Position numbers and translations under genes: made by a program. Under the pieces are notes generated by a model. The model was not told the origin of the DNA and did not search any database. It saw only the letters and a program-made list of their open reading frames with translations. A stretch of DNA of 64,000 nucleotides from Streptomyces sp. RKND-216 (GTDB lineage: Bacteria; Actinomycetota; Actinomycetes; Streptomycetales; Streptomycetaceae): positions 1-64,000 of the forward strand of contig NZ_SSBQ01000002.1 in NCBI RefSeq assembly GCF_004795255.1, given 5' to 3'. This document shows positions 49,173 through 58,060 of this stretch, piece after piece. The number at the start of each line of letters is the position of its first letter. The first letter of the stretch is position 1.

Positions 49173-52100
49173 TCACGAGGTGAGCGGGGCGGCGCGGTGG
49201 CGCACGGTGGAACCGGTACGGGTCTTGAGCACCTCCAGCTGGACCGGGATGCGGGTGCGCAGGTCGGCGACGTGGCTGACGATGCCGACGCAGCGGTCGC
49301 GTTCGCGGAGTGCGTCGAGGACGTCGAGGACCTCGTCGAGAGTCTGCTCGTCGAGGCTGCCGAAACCCTCGTCGATGAAAAGGGTGTCGAGGCGGGTGCC
49401 GCCGGCCTCGTCGGTGACGACGTCGGCGAGGCCGAGGGCGAGGGCGAGGGAGGCGAAGAACGTCTCGCCGCCGGAGAGGGTGGCGGTGTCGCGCTGCACC
49501 CCCGTCCAGGAGTCGACGACGTGCAGGCCGAGGCCGGAGCGGCCGCGCCCGGAGGCGCGTTCGTCGGAGTGCACGAGGGTGTAGCGGCCGGCGGACATGC
49601 GCGCGAGGCGGGCGCTGGCCGCGGCGGCGACCTGTTCCAGTCGTGCGGCGAGGACGTAGGTCTCCAGGCGCATCCGGTGCCGGTTCTCCGCGGAGGTGCC
49701 GGCCGCCAGGTGGGCCAGGGCGGCGACGCGTTCGTGCACCCGGCGCAGCGGCGCGGTGCGGCGGATCTGAGCGGTGGCCCGGGCGCCGAGTTCGTCGAGT
49801 TCGCGACACCGGGCGCGGGCGGCGTCCAGGGCGGTGTCCGCGAGGCGCCGGGCCAGGTCGGCCTCGCGTGCGGCGGTCTCCGCACGGACAGGGTCGGCCG
49901 GGGGTGCCTGGGCCGCCGCGAGGAGTTCGGGGTCGGAGAGGGCGTCGGCGACGGCCTTCTCCTCGGTGTGCCAGGCGTCGAGGTCCCGCTGGAGACGGCT
50001 TTGCGTGGCAGCGTCGAGGAAGGCGTCCCGGGCGGCTTCGCGGGTGGGGAAGCCGGCTGCCCGCAGGGCTTCGGCGAGGCGCGTGTCCGCGTCGTCCTGA
50101 TGGCGGGCCGCGGTGAGACGGGTGCGCGCGGCGTCGGCCGCGGTGGCGAGCAGCCGGGCGCGGCGTTCGAGGAGGTCGGCGTGCTCGGCGAGCGTTCCCT
50201 CGGCGCCGGTGGTGCGGGAGGTGCCGGTCCCCGCCCGGAAGCGCTCCAGTTCACGGGTGAGGGCTGCCTCCTCGACCTGGAGCGCTTCACGGCGGGAGGC
50301 GCGGGCGGCGCTGCGGCGTTCGGCGTCCTGGGCCGCGGACCGGCGGCGGGCGTGTTCGCGGTCGGCGCTGTCGAGGGCCTCGCGGGCGGAGTGGGCCCCG
50401 CCGGCGGCGGTGCGTGCCGCGGCGTGCTGTTCCTCCAGGGTGGTCGCGGCCTGTTCGAGGGCGGCGTGGGTGGCGTCGCCGGTTTCGGCGCGGGCGGCGG
50501 CGAGGTGGTCCCGGAGGGTGCGCAGCCGGCCGGCGGCTTCCTCGCGGGCGGTGTCGGCGCGCTGGTGGGCGTCCAGGGCTGCGTCCTCGGCGCGCTGGTC
50601 GGCGTGGTCGTCGGCGGGCTCGCGCGGGTCGGGGTGGGTGGTGGCACCGCAGACCGCGCAGGGTTCGCCGTCGCGAAGGGCGGTGGCGAGTTCTGCGGCG
50701 TAGCCGGCGAGCCGGCGGTTCCTGACGTCGAGCCAGTTCTCGCGGGCGTCTGCGGCCTCCTCGCGGGCGCGGAGGAGCGCCGCGCCGGCCAGGGGTTCCT
50801 CCTCGGCGAGCCGGTCACGCCGGTGGGCGGCCTCCAGCCTGCGGCGCGCCGTCCCCAGGCGGCCGTCCAGGTGTTCGGCCCGGGTGGCGGCCTCCTGCGC
50901 GGCGTCCACGCGCTGCTGGAGTGCGGCGCGGGTGGCGTCCCAGTCGGCGAGCCAGGCGGCGGCTTCGCGCAGACCCTCCTCGTCGGCGCGGGCTTCACGT
51001 TCCAGGGTGGCGAGTTGGGCGTGCAGGTCGGTGCGGCGCTGCTCGGAGCGGCGGGCCGCTTCCAGGGCGCCGAGGTCGCGGCGGGTGGCGCGTTCGAGGT
51101 CGGTGAGCCGGTCCGGGCCGGCGTCGGCGACGTCGGCGGGAAGGTCGTGGCGGGCGCGCGCCTCCGCCGCCGCGGCGCGGTCGTGGTCGGCGGCGGCCCG
51201 GTCGCCGTGGTCGAGGAGAGGAGCGACGGTGTCGGCGGCGCGGGAGGCGGCGAGGCGTGCGGCGGCGTCACGACGTTCGACCGCGCGGGCCTCGAGGGCG
51301 GTGTGGCGCTGCCGGGCTTCGGCGTACCGGCGCCGGCGGCGGTCGAGTTCACGGGTCTGCTCGGCCTCGCGGGCGGCGGCTTCGTGACGGGCGTCGGCGG
51401 CGCGGGAGGCGAGTACGGCGATCTCGTGCCGTTCGCGGGCGGTGCAGCGGGCCTGCGCGGCCCAGGCGAGGAGCCCGTCGGTGGTGGCGGGTGCGGTGGT
51501 CTCGCCGTCGGCAGGGGTGGAGGCAGAAGCGGGGACGGAGGCAGATGCGGGGGGAGCGGTCGCGGCGGGGGTGCGCGGGTCGGGTACGGACGCGGCCGGT
51601 CGCCGTGCGCGGGCCGGCTCATCGGCTCCGCCGGGCTGTTCCAGGTCGGCGAGGATGTCGGCACCGGCCGCCTGGCGGATGCGGTGGGCGTAGCCCGTGA
51701 GGGCCTGGTCGCTCTCGGAGACGTCCTGCTCGGTCTCCTTGCGCATCCGGGCGAGTTCCTCCTCGGCGGCGGCGAAGGCGGCGGTGTCGAAGAGGCGGCC
51801 GAGGAGCTTGGCACGCTCTTCGGCGGAGGCCCTCAGGAAGCGGGCGAAGTCGCCCTGCGGCAGCAGGACGACCTGGCAGAACTGGTCGCGGCTCATGCCG
51901 AGGAGCTGCGTGATCTCCTCGCCGATCTCCTGGTGGGAGAGGCTGAGCGCCTTCCACCCGCCGGTGGAGGGGTCGTGCTCACGCAGGGTGGACCGGGCGC
52001 GCTCCCGGGTGAAACCGGTGCCCGTCTTCTTGGGACGGAGCTGGTCGGGGGCGCGGGTGATCTCCAGGCGGCGGTCTCCCACCGTGAGGTCGAGGACGAC

Positions 52101-52337
52101 GCAGGTGGCGGTGTGCGGGTCGGCATGGTGGCTGCGGAGAACGCCGCCGGGCTGCTGCCGGGCGCCGGGCACGGCGGCGTACAGGGCGTAGCACACGGCG
52201 TCGAGGACGGAGGTCTTGCCGGCGCCGGTCGCGCCGTGCAGCAGGAACAGCCCGCCGGCGGACAGGTCGTCGAAGTCGACGTGGTGGGTGCCGGCGAAGG
52301 GACCGAACGCGGTGAGCGTCAGGGAGTGGAGTCTCAT
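49173..52337 (-). CDS. sbcC: SbcC, ATPase subunit of the SbcCD nuclease
   Basis: 1054 residues, ATG at 52337 overlapping the sbcD stop (ATGA). Rad50-like SMC protein: Walker A LLHGATGAGKTSVLDAVCYA, Q-loop around PQGDFARFLRASAEERAKLL, long Ala/Arg/Glu-rich coiled coils either side of a zinc hook CAVCGATTHPDPREP (middle), C-terminal signature LSGGETFFASLALALGLADV and Walker B LDTLFIDEGFGSLDEQTL. With SbcD it cuts DNA hairpins and protein-blocked ends. A Pro/Ala-rich segment (SVPDPRTPAATAPPASAS) is a lineage-specific insert. Confidence 0.96.
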   Translation of the reverse strand: MRLHSLTLTAFGPFAGTHHVDFDDLSAGGLFLLHGATGAGKTSVLDAVCYALYAAVPGARQQPGGVLRSHHADPHTATCVVLDLTVGDRRLEITRAPDQLRPKKTGTGFTRERARSTLREHDPSTGGWKALSLSHQEIGEEITQLLGMSRDQFCQVVLLPQGDFARFLRASAEERAKLLGRLFDTAAFAAAEEELARMRKETEQDVSESDQALTGYAHRIRQAAGADILADLEQPGGADEPARARRPAASVPDPRTPAATAPPASASVPASASTPADGETTAPATTDGLLAWAAQARCTARERHEIAVLASRAADARHEAAAREAEQTRELDRRRRRYAEARQRHTALEARAVERRDAAARLAASRAADTVAPLLDHGDRAAADHDRAAAAEARARHDLPADVADAGPDRLTDLERATRRDLGALEAARRSEQRRTDLHAQLATLEREARADEEGLREAAAWLADWDATRAALQQRVDAAQEAATRAEHLDGRLGTARRRLEAAHRRDRLAEEEPLAGAALLRAREEAADARENWLDVRNRRLAGYAAELATALRDGEPCAVCGATTHPDPREPADDHADQRAEDAALDAHQRADTAREEAAGRLRTLRDHLAAARAETGDATHAALEQAATTLEEQHAAARTAAGGAHSAREALDSADREHARRRSAAQDAERRSAARASRREALQVEEAALTRELERFRAGTGTSRTTGAEGTLAEHADLLERRARLLATAADAARTRLTAARHQDDADTRLAEALRAAGFPTREAARDAFLDAATQSRLQRDLDAWHTEEKAVADALSDPELLAAAQAPPADPVRAETAAREADLARRLADTALDAARARCRELDELGARATAQIRRTAPLRRVHERVAALAHLAAGTSAENRHRMRLETYVLAARLEQVAAAASARLARMSAGRYTLVHSDERASGRGRSGLGLHVVDSWTGVQRDTATLSGGETFFASLALALGLADVVTDEAGGTRLDTLFIDEGFGSLDEQTLDEVLDVLDALRERDRCVGIVSHVADLRTRIPVQLEVLKTRTGSTVRHRAAPLTS

Positions 52338-53509
52338 CGGGCGGCTCCGCTTCCCGCGGTCTCGGTGCTCCGGGCACGGACGGCGTCCAGGGCGTCGCCG
52401 AGCAGGCCGCGTTCGTGGGCGTCGGCGGCCCGGCCGCCGCGCACGTGCAGGACGAAGTCCTCGGCGATCTGCTGTGCGGTGCGCCCGCGGACACGGGCCG
52501 CGTACCCGGTGTGCGGGTCGTCGGGAGCGCCCTCGGGGTCGAAGGCGAGGCTGAGGACGTGCGGGAAGCGGCGGGCCAGGCGGGCCATGGGTTCGGAGGG
52601 GCGGACGGCGTCGGTGAGCGTGGCCTCCACCCAGGCGTCCTCGTGCCGGGAGTGCGCTTCGGCGGCGAGGAGGTCGTCGAGGGTGCCGCGGAGGCGGGCG
52701 AGGGGGCGCGGGACAGGGCAGTCGAGGCGCTCGGCGCGTACCGCGCCCTCCGCGTCGAGGTCGATCATCCACATGGACTTGCGGTGCTCGCTCTCGGAGA
52801 AGGAATAGGCCAGGGGCGAACCGGAGTAGCGCACCCGCGGGGTGAGGGTCTGGCAGCCGTGGAGGTGGCCGAGGGCTGCGTAGTCGACGCCGTCGAAGAC
52901 GGCGGCGGGCACGGACTCGACGCCGCCGACGGTGATGTCGCGTTCGCTGTCGGAGGGCCGGCCGCCGGTGACGAAGGCGTGCGCGAGGACGACGGACCGG
53001 GTGTCGGCGGGGCGGCCGGCGAGGTCGGCGCGCACCCGGTCCATCGCGGCGGTCAGCACGGCTTCGTGGCTACGCTGCCCGGCGCCGAGCGTGGTCTGGG
53101 TGAGCGTCGGTTCGAGGTAGGGCAACCCGTAGCAGGCGACGTCGCCGTGCTCGTCGTGGAGGACGACGGGGGTGCCGCAGCCGGCGGGGTCGGTGCGCAG
53201 GTGGACGCCGGCGCTGCGGATGAGGCCGGAGGCGACGCCGAGGCGCCGGGCCGAGTCGTGGTTGCCGGAGATCATGACGGTCGGGATGCCGAGGGCGGCG
53301 AGCCGGTGCAGGACGTCGTCGAAGAGTTCCACGGCGGCCAGCGGCGGCACGGCCCGGTCGTAGACGTCGCCCGCGACGAGGACGGCGTCGACCCGCTGTT
53401 CCTCGGCGGTGGCCACCAGGTGCGTGAGGAAGTCGCGTTGGGCGTCGAGCAGCCCGACGCGGTGGAAGGAGCGGCCCAGGTGCCAGTCCGAGGTGTGCAG
53501 CAGACGCAT
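52334..53509 (-). CDS. sbcD: SbcD, nuclease subunit of SbcCD
   Basis: 391 residues from ATG at 53509; an in-frame GTG two codons earlier (53515) is the alternative. Mre11-type phosphoesterase motifs: LLHTSDWHLGRSF, VAGDVYDRAVPP, ISGNHDSARRL, LAHAFVTGG, and DYAALGHLHGCQTL. Mn2+-dependent nuclease partner of SbcC, encoded 4 bp overlapping. Confidence 0.96.
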   Translation of the reverse strand: MRLLHTSDWHLGRSFHRVGLLDAQRDFLTHLVATAEEQRVDAVLVAGDVYDRAVPPLAAVELFDDVLHRLAALGIPTVMISGNHDSARRLGVASGLIRSAGVHLRTDPAGCGTPVVLHDEHGDVACYGLPYLEPTLTQTTLGAGQRSHEAVLTAAMDRVRADLAGRPADTRSVVLAHAFVTGGRPSDSERDITVGGVESVPAAVFDGVDYAALGHLHGCQTLTPRVRYSGSPLAYSFSESEHRKSMWMIDLDAEGAVRAERLDCPVPRPLARLRGTLDDLLAAEAHSRHEDAWVEATLTDAVRPSEPMARLARRFPHVLSLAFDPEGAPDDPHTGYAARVRGRTAQQIAEDFVLHVRGGRAADAHERGLLGDALDAVRARSTETAGSGAAR

Positions 53510-53599
53510 GGTCACAGACTCTAGGTGCGGCCACTGACATCGTCTTTCGCGGCCTGCGGCGTCCCGGAACCGACGGGTCCGTCCGCAGCCGACGGGGGG

Positions 53600-54295
53600 T
53601 CAGGCGGCCGTGCCGCCTCCGGTGACGGGGGGCGTGCCGCCCGCGGCGTAGGTGTCGCCGCCGAGTTCGAGGCGGGCGGTGCCGGCAGTGGCGTCGGCGA
53701 GCCGGGCGCGGAAGTCCTCCACCGTTGCGGCCGGCAGCGCGAGGTCGAGGGTGACTTCCGCGCCGTAGCGCACGTCGAGGACGGCCGCGTCACCGGCGGC
53801 GCGGAGGTCGTTCTCCAGGCGCCCGGCCCGTTCGTGGCCGACGGTGACCGTGACGAGGCGGCAGCGGCGCCGCTCCACGGTGCCGACCGCGTCGAGGGCG
53901 GCACCGACGGCGCCCCCGTAGGCGCGGATGAGTCCGCCCGCCCCGAGCTTGGTGCCGCCGAACCAGCGGCTGACGACGGCGACGAGGCAGCGGGTCTCGC
54001 GACGGGTGAGCATCTGGAGCATGGGCAGTCCGGCGGTGCCGCCGGGTTCGCCGTCGTCGCCGGAGCGCTGCACGCCCGCGTCGGCGCCGATGACGTACGC
54101 CCAGCAGTGGTGGCTCGCGGTCGGGTGCTCACGGCGGACGCGGGCGATCACCTCCTGGGCCTGCTCCTCGGTGGCGGCCGGGGCCAGCAGGCAGCGGAAC
54201 CGCGAGCGGTTCACCTCCGTCTCGTGCACGCCCTCGGCGGCGACGGTGAGGTAGCCGTCCTGCTTCTCGTCGCTCCGGTCCCGTTCGTGCGGCAT
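53600..54295 (-). CDS. YigZ/IMPACT family protein
   Basis: 231 residues, ATG at 54295. The core begins QDGYLTVAAEGVHETEVNRS (about residue 12), with RSRFRCLLAPA, HHCWAYVIGADAGVQRSGDD, GEPGGTAGLPMLQML and VVSRWFGGTKLGAGGLIRAY as the UPF0029 signature. The N-terminal ten residues are longer than usual. Function unsettled; some family members act on ribosome-related stress. Confidence 0.92.
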   Translation of the reverse strand: MPHERDRSDEKQDGYLTVAAEGVHETEVNRSRFRCLLAPAATEEQAQEVIARVRREHPTASHHCWAYVIGADAGVQRSGDDGEPGGTAGLPMLQMLTRRETRCLVAVVSRWFGGTKLGAGGLIRAYGGAVGAALDAVGTVERRRCRLVTVTVGHERAGRLENDLRAAGDAAVLDVRYGAEVTLDLALPAATVEDFRARLADATAGTARLELGGDTYAAGGTPPVTGGGTAA

Positions 54296-54356
54296 GACGG
54301 CAGCCTATGCGGGCGGCGGGGGAATGCCGCGGGCCGGTGCGCGGGTTGTGCACGGC

Positions 54357-54770
54357 ATGAGCAGCGAGACGGAGACCATGCGGCGCGTCCTGACCTCCTC
54401 CGGGGACACCTGGGCGGTGGTCGGGCTGTCCGGCAACACCTCGCGGGCCGCCTACGGCGTCGCTCAGGTGCTGCGGCGGTTCGGCAAGAGGGTGGTGCCC
54501 GTCCATCCGCGGGCGGAGACCGTGCACGGCGAGCCGGGGTACGCGAAGCTGGCCGACGTGCCGTTCCCGGTGGACGTGGTGGACGTGTTCGTGAACTCCT
54601 CCCTCGCGGGCGGTGTCGCGGACGAGGCGGTGGCGGCCGGCGCGAAGGCCGTGTGGTTCCAGCTGGACGTGGTCGACGAGGCGGCGTACGAGCGGACGCG
54701 CGCGGCGGGGCTGGACATGGTGATGGACCGGTGCCCGGCCATCGAGATTCCGCGGCTCGGCCTGGGCTGA
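54357..54770 (+). CDS. CoA-binding (Rossmann) domain protein
   Basis: 137 residues, ATG at 54357 (MSSETETMRRVLTSSGDTWA). VVGLSGNTSRAAYGVAQVL, VVPVHPRAETVHGEPGYAKL, VDVVDVFVNSSLAGGVADEA, AVWFQLDVVDEAAYERTRAA and VMDRCPAIEIPRLG are the YccU/CoA_binding_2 pattern. Stand-alone protein likely to bind CoA or a nucleotide; role unknown. Confidence 0.92.
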   Translation: MSSETETMRRVLTSSGDTWAVVGLSGNTSRAAYGVAQVLRRFGKRVVPVHPRAETVHGEPGYAKLADVPFPVDVVDVFVNSSLAGGVADEAVAAGAKAVWFQLDVVDEAAYERTRAAGLDMVMDRCPAIEIPRLGLG

Positions 54771-54855
54771 ACGCGGCCTCCGCCCTCGGCCGACGGGCAC
54801 GCCGGGGCCCTCCCGCCCGGGTGGGGTTCAGGCGGGACCGGGACGGGCGGAGGCT

Positions 54856-55428
54856 TTACCGGGGCGGGGGCACGGCGACCGCCATGGTCATCTCCACGGG
54901 CTGCGTGCCGTCGTTGCGGTAGCCGTGCGGTACGTGGGACTCGAAGGACGCCGAGGTCCCCGCGGGCAGCGCGTAGTCCTCGCCGTCGGCGGTCAGGATG
55001 AGTTCGCCGGCGGTGACGTGGACGAGTTCCGTCGTGCCCTGGGGGTGGGGGTCGGAGGCGCTGCCCTCCCCCGGCATCAGCCGCCAGTGCCACAGCTCCA
55101 GGGGGCCGGGGGCCTCGGCTCCCGCCAGGAGGGTGCTGTGACTCCCGGCGTCCGTGGACCACAGGCGCACTGCCTGGTCCGGCGGGACGACGCGGACCTG
55201 GGGCTCCCGGTCGAAGTCCAGCAGGGTGGTGATGCTCACGCCCAGCGCGTCGCCGACCTTGACGACGGTGCCGACGCTCGGGTTGGTGCGGGCCTGTTCG
55301 ATCTGGATGAGCATGCCCCGGCTTACGCCCGCCCGGGCGGCGAGGGCGTCCAGGGTGAAGCCGCGTTCCTGCCGCCATCGCCTGAGGTTGCGGGCGAGGG
55401 ACTGCGTGAGGTGGTCGAGGTCCGTCAC
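54856..55428 (-). CDS. XRE-family regulator with cupin sensor domain
   Basis: 190 residues from GTG at 55428 (VTDLDHLTQSLARNLRRWRQ); other starts 4 or 27 codons earlier are possible. Helix-turn-helix RGFTLDALAARAGVSRGMLI and QIEQARTNPSVGTVVKVGDA, then a cupin (ELWHWRLMPGEGSASDPHPQ, GTTELVHVTAGELILTADGE). Family members sense small molecules and often regulate an adjacent transporter; the divergent EamA gene is the obvious target. Confidence 0.92.
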   Translation of the reverse strand: MTDLDHLTQSLARNLRRWRQERGFTLDALAARAGVSRGMLIQIEQARTNPSVGTVVKVGDALGVSITTLLDFDREPQVRVVPPDQAVRLWSTDAGSHSTLLAGAEAPGPLELWHWRLMPGEGSASDPHPQGTTELVHVTAGELILTADGEDYALPAGTSASFESHVPHGYRNDGTQPVEMTMAVAVPPPR

Positions 55429-55541
55429 GTGCGGGCGCACCGTCCAGTCGTGGTCCACTATTCTGCATGACAGAGTCCAGTCCGCCGTACTACGGTGTGC
55501 TGGACCCAACCGTTCACCACACTGTACTGCGAGGTGCCGTC

Positions 55542-56405
55542 ATGACCGCAGCCCTGGCGCTGGCGACCAGCCTGATGTGGGGGCTGGCCGACTTCGGCGG
55601 CGGGCTGCTGACCCGGCGCATGTCCGCCCTCACCGTCGTGGTCGTGTCGCAGACCCTCGCCGCGCTGGTACTGGGCGCCGTGGTCGTGGCGACCGGAGGC
55701 TGGAACGAGTGGGGCCCGCAGCTGTGGTTCGCGGTCGCCGCCGGCGTGGTGGGGCCAGTGGCGATGCTCTCCTTCTACAAGGCGCTCGCGCAGGGGCCGA
55801 TGGGTGTGGTCTCACCGCTCGCCTCACTCGCCGTGGTGGTGCCGGTCGGCGCCGGGCTCGCCCTGGGCGAGCGCCCGGGCTGGACGCAGGCCGTGGGCAT
55901 CCTCGTCGCCGTCACCGGGGTGGTGCTGGCCGGCGGCCCGGAGCTGCGCGGCGCCCCGGTACAGCGGCAGACGCTGCTGCTGACGCTGGTCTCCGCTTTC
56001 GGTTTCGGTGCCGTGATGGCGCTCATCGAGCACGCCTCGACCAGCATCACGGGGCTGTTCCTCGCGCTGTTCGTGCAGCGGCTGTGCAACATCGCGGTCG
56101 GCGGCGGGGCGTTGCTGGTGCAGATGCGGCGCGGCGCGCCCGCGCTGCCCGAGGGCGGGGTGCCGGTACTTCGCTCCCAGCTTCCCGCGCTGGCCTTCGT
56201 CGGCCTCGCGGACGTGGCGGCCAACGGGACCTACGTACTGGCGGCGCAGCACGGTCCGGTGACCGTCGCGGCAGTGCTCGCCTCGCTCTATCCGGTGGTC
56301 ACGGCGCTGGCGGCGCGGGGCGTGCTCAAGGAGAGACTGCGCGGTGTGCAGACCGCCGGGGCGGGGCTGGCGCTGGTGGGCACGGTACTGCTGGCCTCCG
56401 GCTGA
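55542..56405 (+). CDS. EamA-family (DMT) transporter
   Basis: 287 residues from ATG at 55542 with GAGGTG upstream; an in-frame ATG at 55467 adds 25 unlikely hydrophilic residues. Ten hydrophobic helices in two EamA halves (TAALALATSLMWGLADFGGG, VVVVSQTLAALVLGAVVVAT, AMLSFYKALAQGPMGVVSPL ... FVGLADVAANGTYVLAAQHG, VAAVLASLYPVVTALAARGV). Metabolite exporter type, substrate unknown. CCGTA-C-TACGG at 55485-55495 could be a site for the divergent XRE-cupin regulator. Confidence 0.92.
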   Translation: MTAALALATSLMWGLADFGGGLLTRRMSALTVVVVSQTLAALVLGAVVVATGGWNEWGPQLWFAVAAGVVGPVAMLSFYKALAQGPMGVVSPLASLAVVVPVGAGLALGERPGWTQAVGILVAVTGVVLAGGPELRGAPVQRQTLLLTLVSAFGFGAVMALIEHASTSITGLFLALFVQRLCNIAVGGGALLVQMRRGAPALPEGGVPVLRSQLPALAFVGLADVAANGTYVLAAQHGPVTVAAVLASLYPVVTALAARGVLKERLRGVQTAGAGLALVGTVLLASG

Positions 56406-56432
56406 GCGCGGAGGGGGGAGCGGGCGCGCGGG

Positions 56433-56522
56433 TCAGAAACGCTGGACGGCGTAGAGCAGCAGGGCGAACCCCTGGACGGCGATGGCCGCCAGAAGGAGTA
56501 TGCGCAGCGTGCGGCCGCTCAC
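56433..56522 (-). CDS. 29-residue single-helix membrane peptide
   Basis: GTG at 56522 (VSGRTLRILLLAAIAVQGFA LLLYAVQRF) with GGGAGG 5 bases upstream. One membrane helix fills most of the peptide, with Arg at both ends. The strong ribosome site and clean stop argue that it is translated. No family recognised. It lies between the EamA stop and the acyltransferase gene. Confidence 0.5.
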   Translation of the reverse strand: MSGRTLRILLLAAIAVQGFALLLYAVQRF

Positions 56523-56575
56523 GGCGCCTCCCGTCCCGGTGCCCGTGCCGCGCGGCGCCCTGCCGCCGGCCGTTC

Positions 56576-57310
56576 TCATTCCAGTGTGCCCGCGGCGCTG
56601 CGTTCGGATGCCGCCAGTGCGCGCAGTTCCCGGGCCGTGATGCCGTCGGGCAGCGGCTCGGGCGGCGGGGTGCGCAGCGGCGGCTGCCAGCCGTGCGCGG
56701 CGTCCCAGCGGCGCACCACCCGGGCCGGGGCGCCGGCGACCACCGCGTGGTCGGGCACCTCGCCACGCACCACCGATCCGGCGGCGACGACCACGTTGCG
56801 GCCCAGGCGGGCGCCCGGCAGGACCACGGCGCCCGCGCCCAGCCAGCTGCCGGCGCCGATGTGTACGGGTGCGGTGCGCGGCCACTGGCGTCCCACGGGA
56901 GCGCCGGGGTCGTCGTAGGAGTGGTTGGTGGAGGTGATGTAGACGTACGGGCCGCAGAAGACGTCGTCGTCCAGGGTGACGGAGGCGTCGGCGATGAGGT
57001 GGCTGCCGCGGCCGACGACGACGCCGTCTCCGAGAGTCAGCACGGTGTCGTCTCCGAGGTCCAGGCCGGGCATCATGCCCGCGGTGAGGGTCACGTCCTG
57101 ACCGATGACGCAGTGGTCGCCGATCTCCATCCACGGCGCGCCGAAGACTGTGCCCTGCGGAAACGCCAGGCGGCTGTGGGGGCCGAAGGCGCGGAAGGTG
57201 TACGGTCCGGGACGCTGCGCCGTGACGGCGCCGAGGTGCTGGGCGCGGCGCCACGCGGCGTGCACGGCGCGGGAGGCCAGCGCGGAGAACAGGTTACCGA
57301 TCGGTCGCAC
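56576..57310 (-). CDS. hexapeptide-repeat acyltransferase
   Basis: 244 residues from GTG at 57310 with GAGG upstream; an ATG 11 codons earlier lacks one. Left-handed beta-helix repeats: VFGAPWMEIGDHCVIGQDVT, LDLGDDTVLTLGDGVVVGRG, VTLDDDVFCGPYVYITSTNH, then VHIGAGSWLGAGAVVLPGA and VVVAAGSVVRGEVPDHAVVA. The catalytic His is in STNHSY. O-acetyl- or N-acyl-transferase of unknown substrate. Confidence 0.9.
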   Translation of the reverse strand: MRPIGNLFSALASRAVHAAWRRAQHLGAVTAQRPGPYTFRAFGPHSRLAFPQGTVFGAPWMEIGDHCVIGQDVTLTAGMMPGLDLGDDTVLTLGDGVVVGRGSHLIADASVTLDDDVFCGPYVYITSTNHSYDDPGAPVGRQWPRTAPVHIGAGSWLGAGAVVLPGARLGRNVVVAAGSVVRGEVPDHAVVAGAPARVVRRWDAAHGWQPPLRTPPPEPLPDGITARELRALAASERSAAGTLE

Positions 57311-57419
57311 CGCCTCACGGTAGCGGCTGGGCGGCCGTCCCACCCCGCGCCGGGCCTGTGATCCTTCCCGCAGCGTCGCCCGCCGGGGCGTCGCGCGCGC
57401 CTGCCGTGCGGGGCGGCGG

Positions 57420-57953
57420 TCAACGTACGGGAGTCGCCTCGCGGTGCCGGCGGGCGAGTTCGAGGTACATGTCGGAGTTGGCGCGGATGCCCTCGCGTTC
57501 CTCCGGGGTGAGTTCGCGCTTGATCTTCGCCGGGACGCCGGCGACCAGCGAGCCCGGTGGGATCTGGAGCCCCTGCGGGACGAGCGCCTGGGCGGCGACG
57601 AGCGAACCCGCCCCGACCCGTGCGCCGTTGAGGACCGTGGCTCCCATGCCGATCAGGACGTCGTCCTCCACGGTGCAGCCGTGGAGGACCGCGTTGTGCC
57701 CCACGGAGACGCGGGCGCCGACGGTGACGGCGAAGCCGGGGTCGACGTGCACGGTGCAGTTGTCCTGGATGTTGCTGTCCGCGCCGAGCACGATCGGGCC
57801 GCAGTCCGCCCGCAGCACCGCGTGGTACCAGACACTCGCTCCGGCTTCCAGGGCGACCTCGCCCAGGACGACCGAGGTGGGCGCGGTGAACGCCTCCGGG
57901 TGGATCCGGGGCCCATGGCCGCCGACGGTCATGACGAGTGCGTTCTCCGTCAT
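57420..57953 (-). CDS. gamma-class carbonic anhydrase-like hexapeptide protein
   Basis: 177 residues, ATG at 57953 with GGGAG upstream. Beta-helix with the family sites GASVWYHAVLRADCGPIVLG, SNIQDNCTVHVDPGFAVTVG and VSVGHNAVLHGCTVEDDVLI, whose three His coordinate zinc or iron. Cleanly placed as a Paa/YrdA-type gamma-CA. CO2 hydration activity is uncertain for many members. Confidence 0.93.
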   Translation of the reverse strand: MTENALVMTVGGHGPRIHPEAFTAPTSVVLGEVALEAGASVWYHAVLRADCGPIVLGADSNIQDNCTVHVDPGFAVTVGARVSVGHNAVLHGCTVEDDVLIGMGATVLNGARVGAGSLVAAQALVPQGLQIPPGSLVAGVPAKIKRELTPEEREGIRANSDMYLELARRHREATPVR

Positions 57954-58060
57954 CGATGTCTCCCGTTCCGCGTCTCTCGGCGAGGTGCCACCCCACCCCG
58001 GCAGCCTACTGGAGCGGGGGCGACGCACCGAGGGGTGATCGAGGACCGCACAATGGGACG

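Noticed and set aside
49197..52808. 1203-residue open frame on the plus strand
   Set aside because: It is exactly antisense to sbcC, is Gly/Val-rich low complexity, and shows no motif; sbcC has all family motifs.
55467..55541. longer N-terminus for the EamA transporter
   Set aside because: The extra 25 residues are hydrophilic and the downstream ATG has the good ribosome site.
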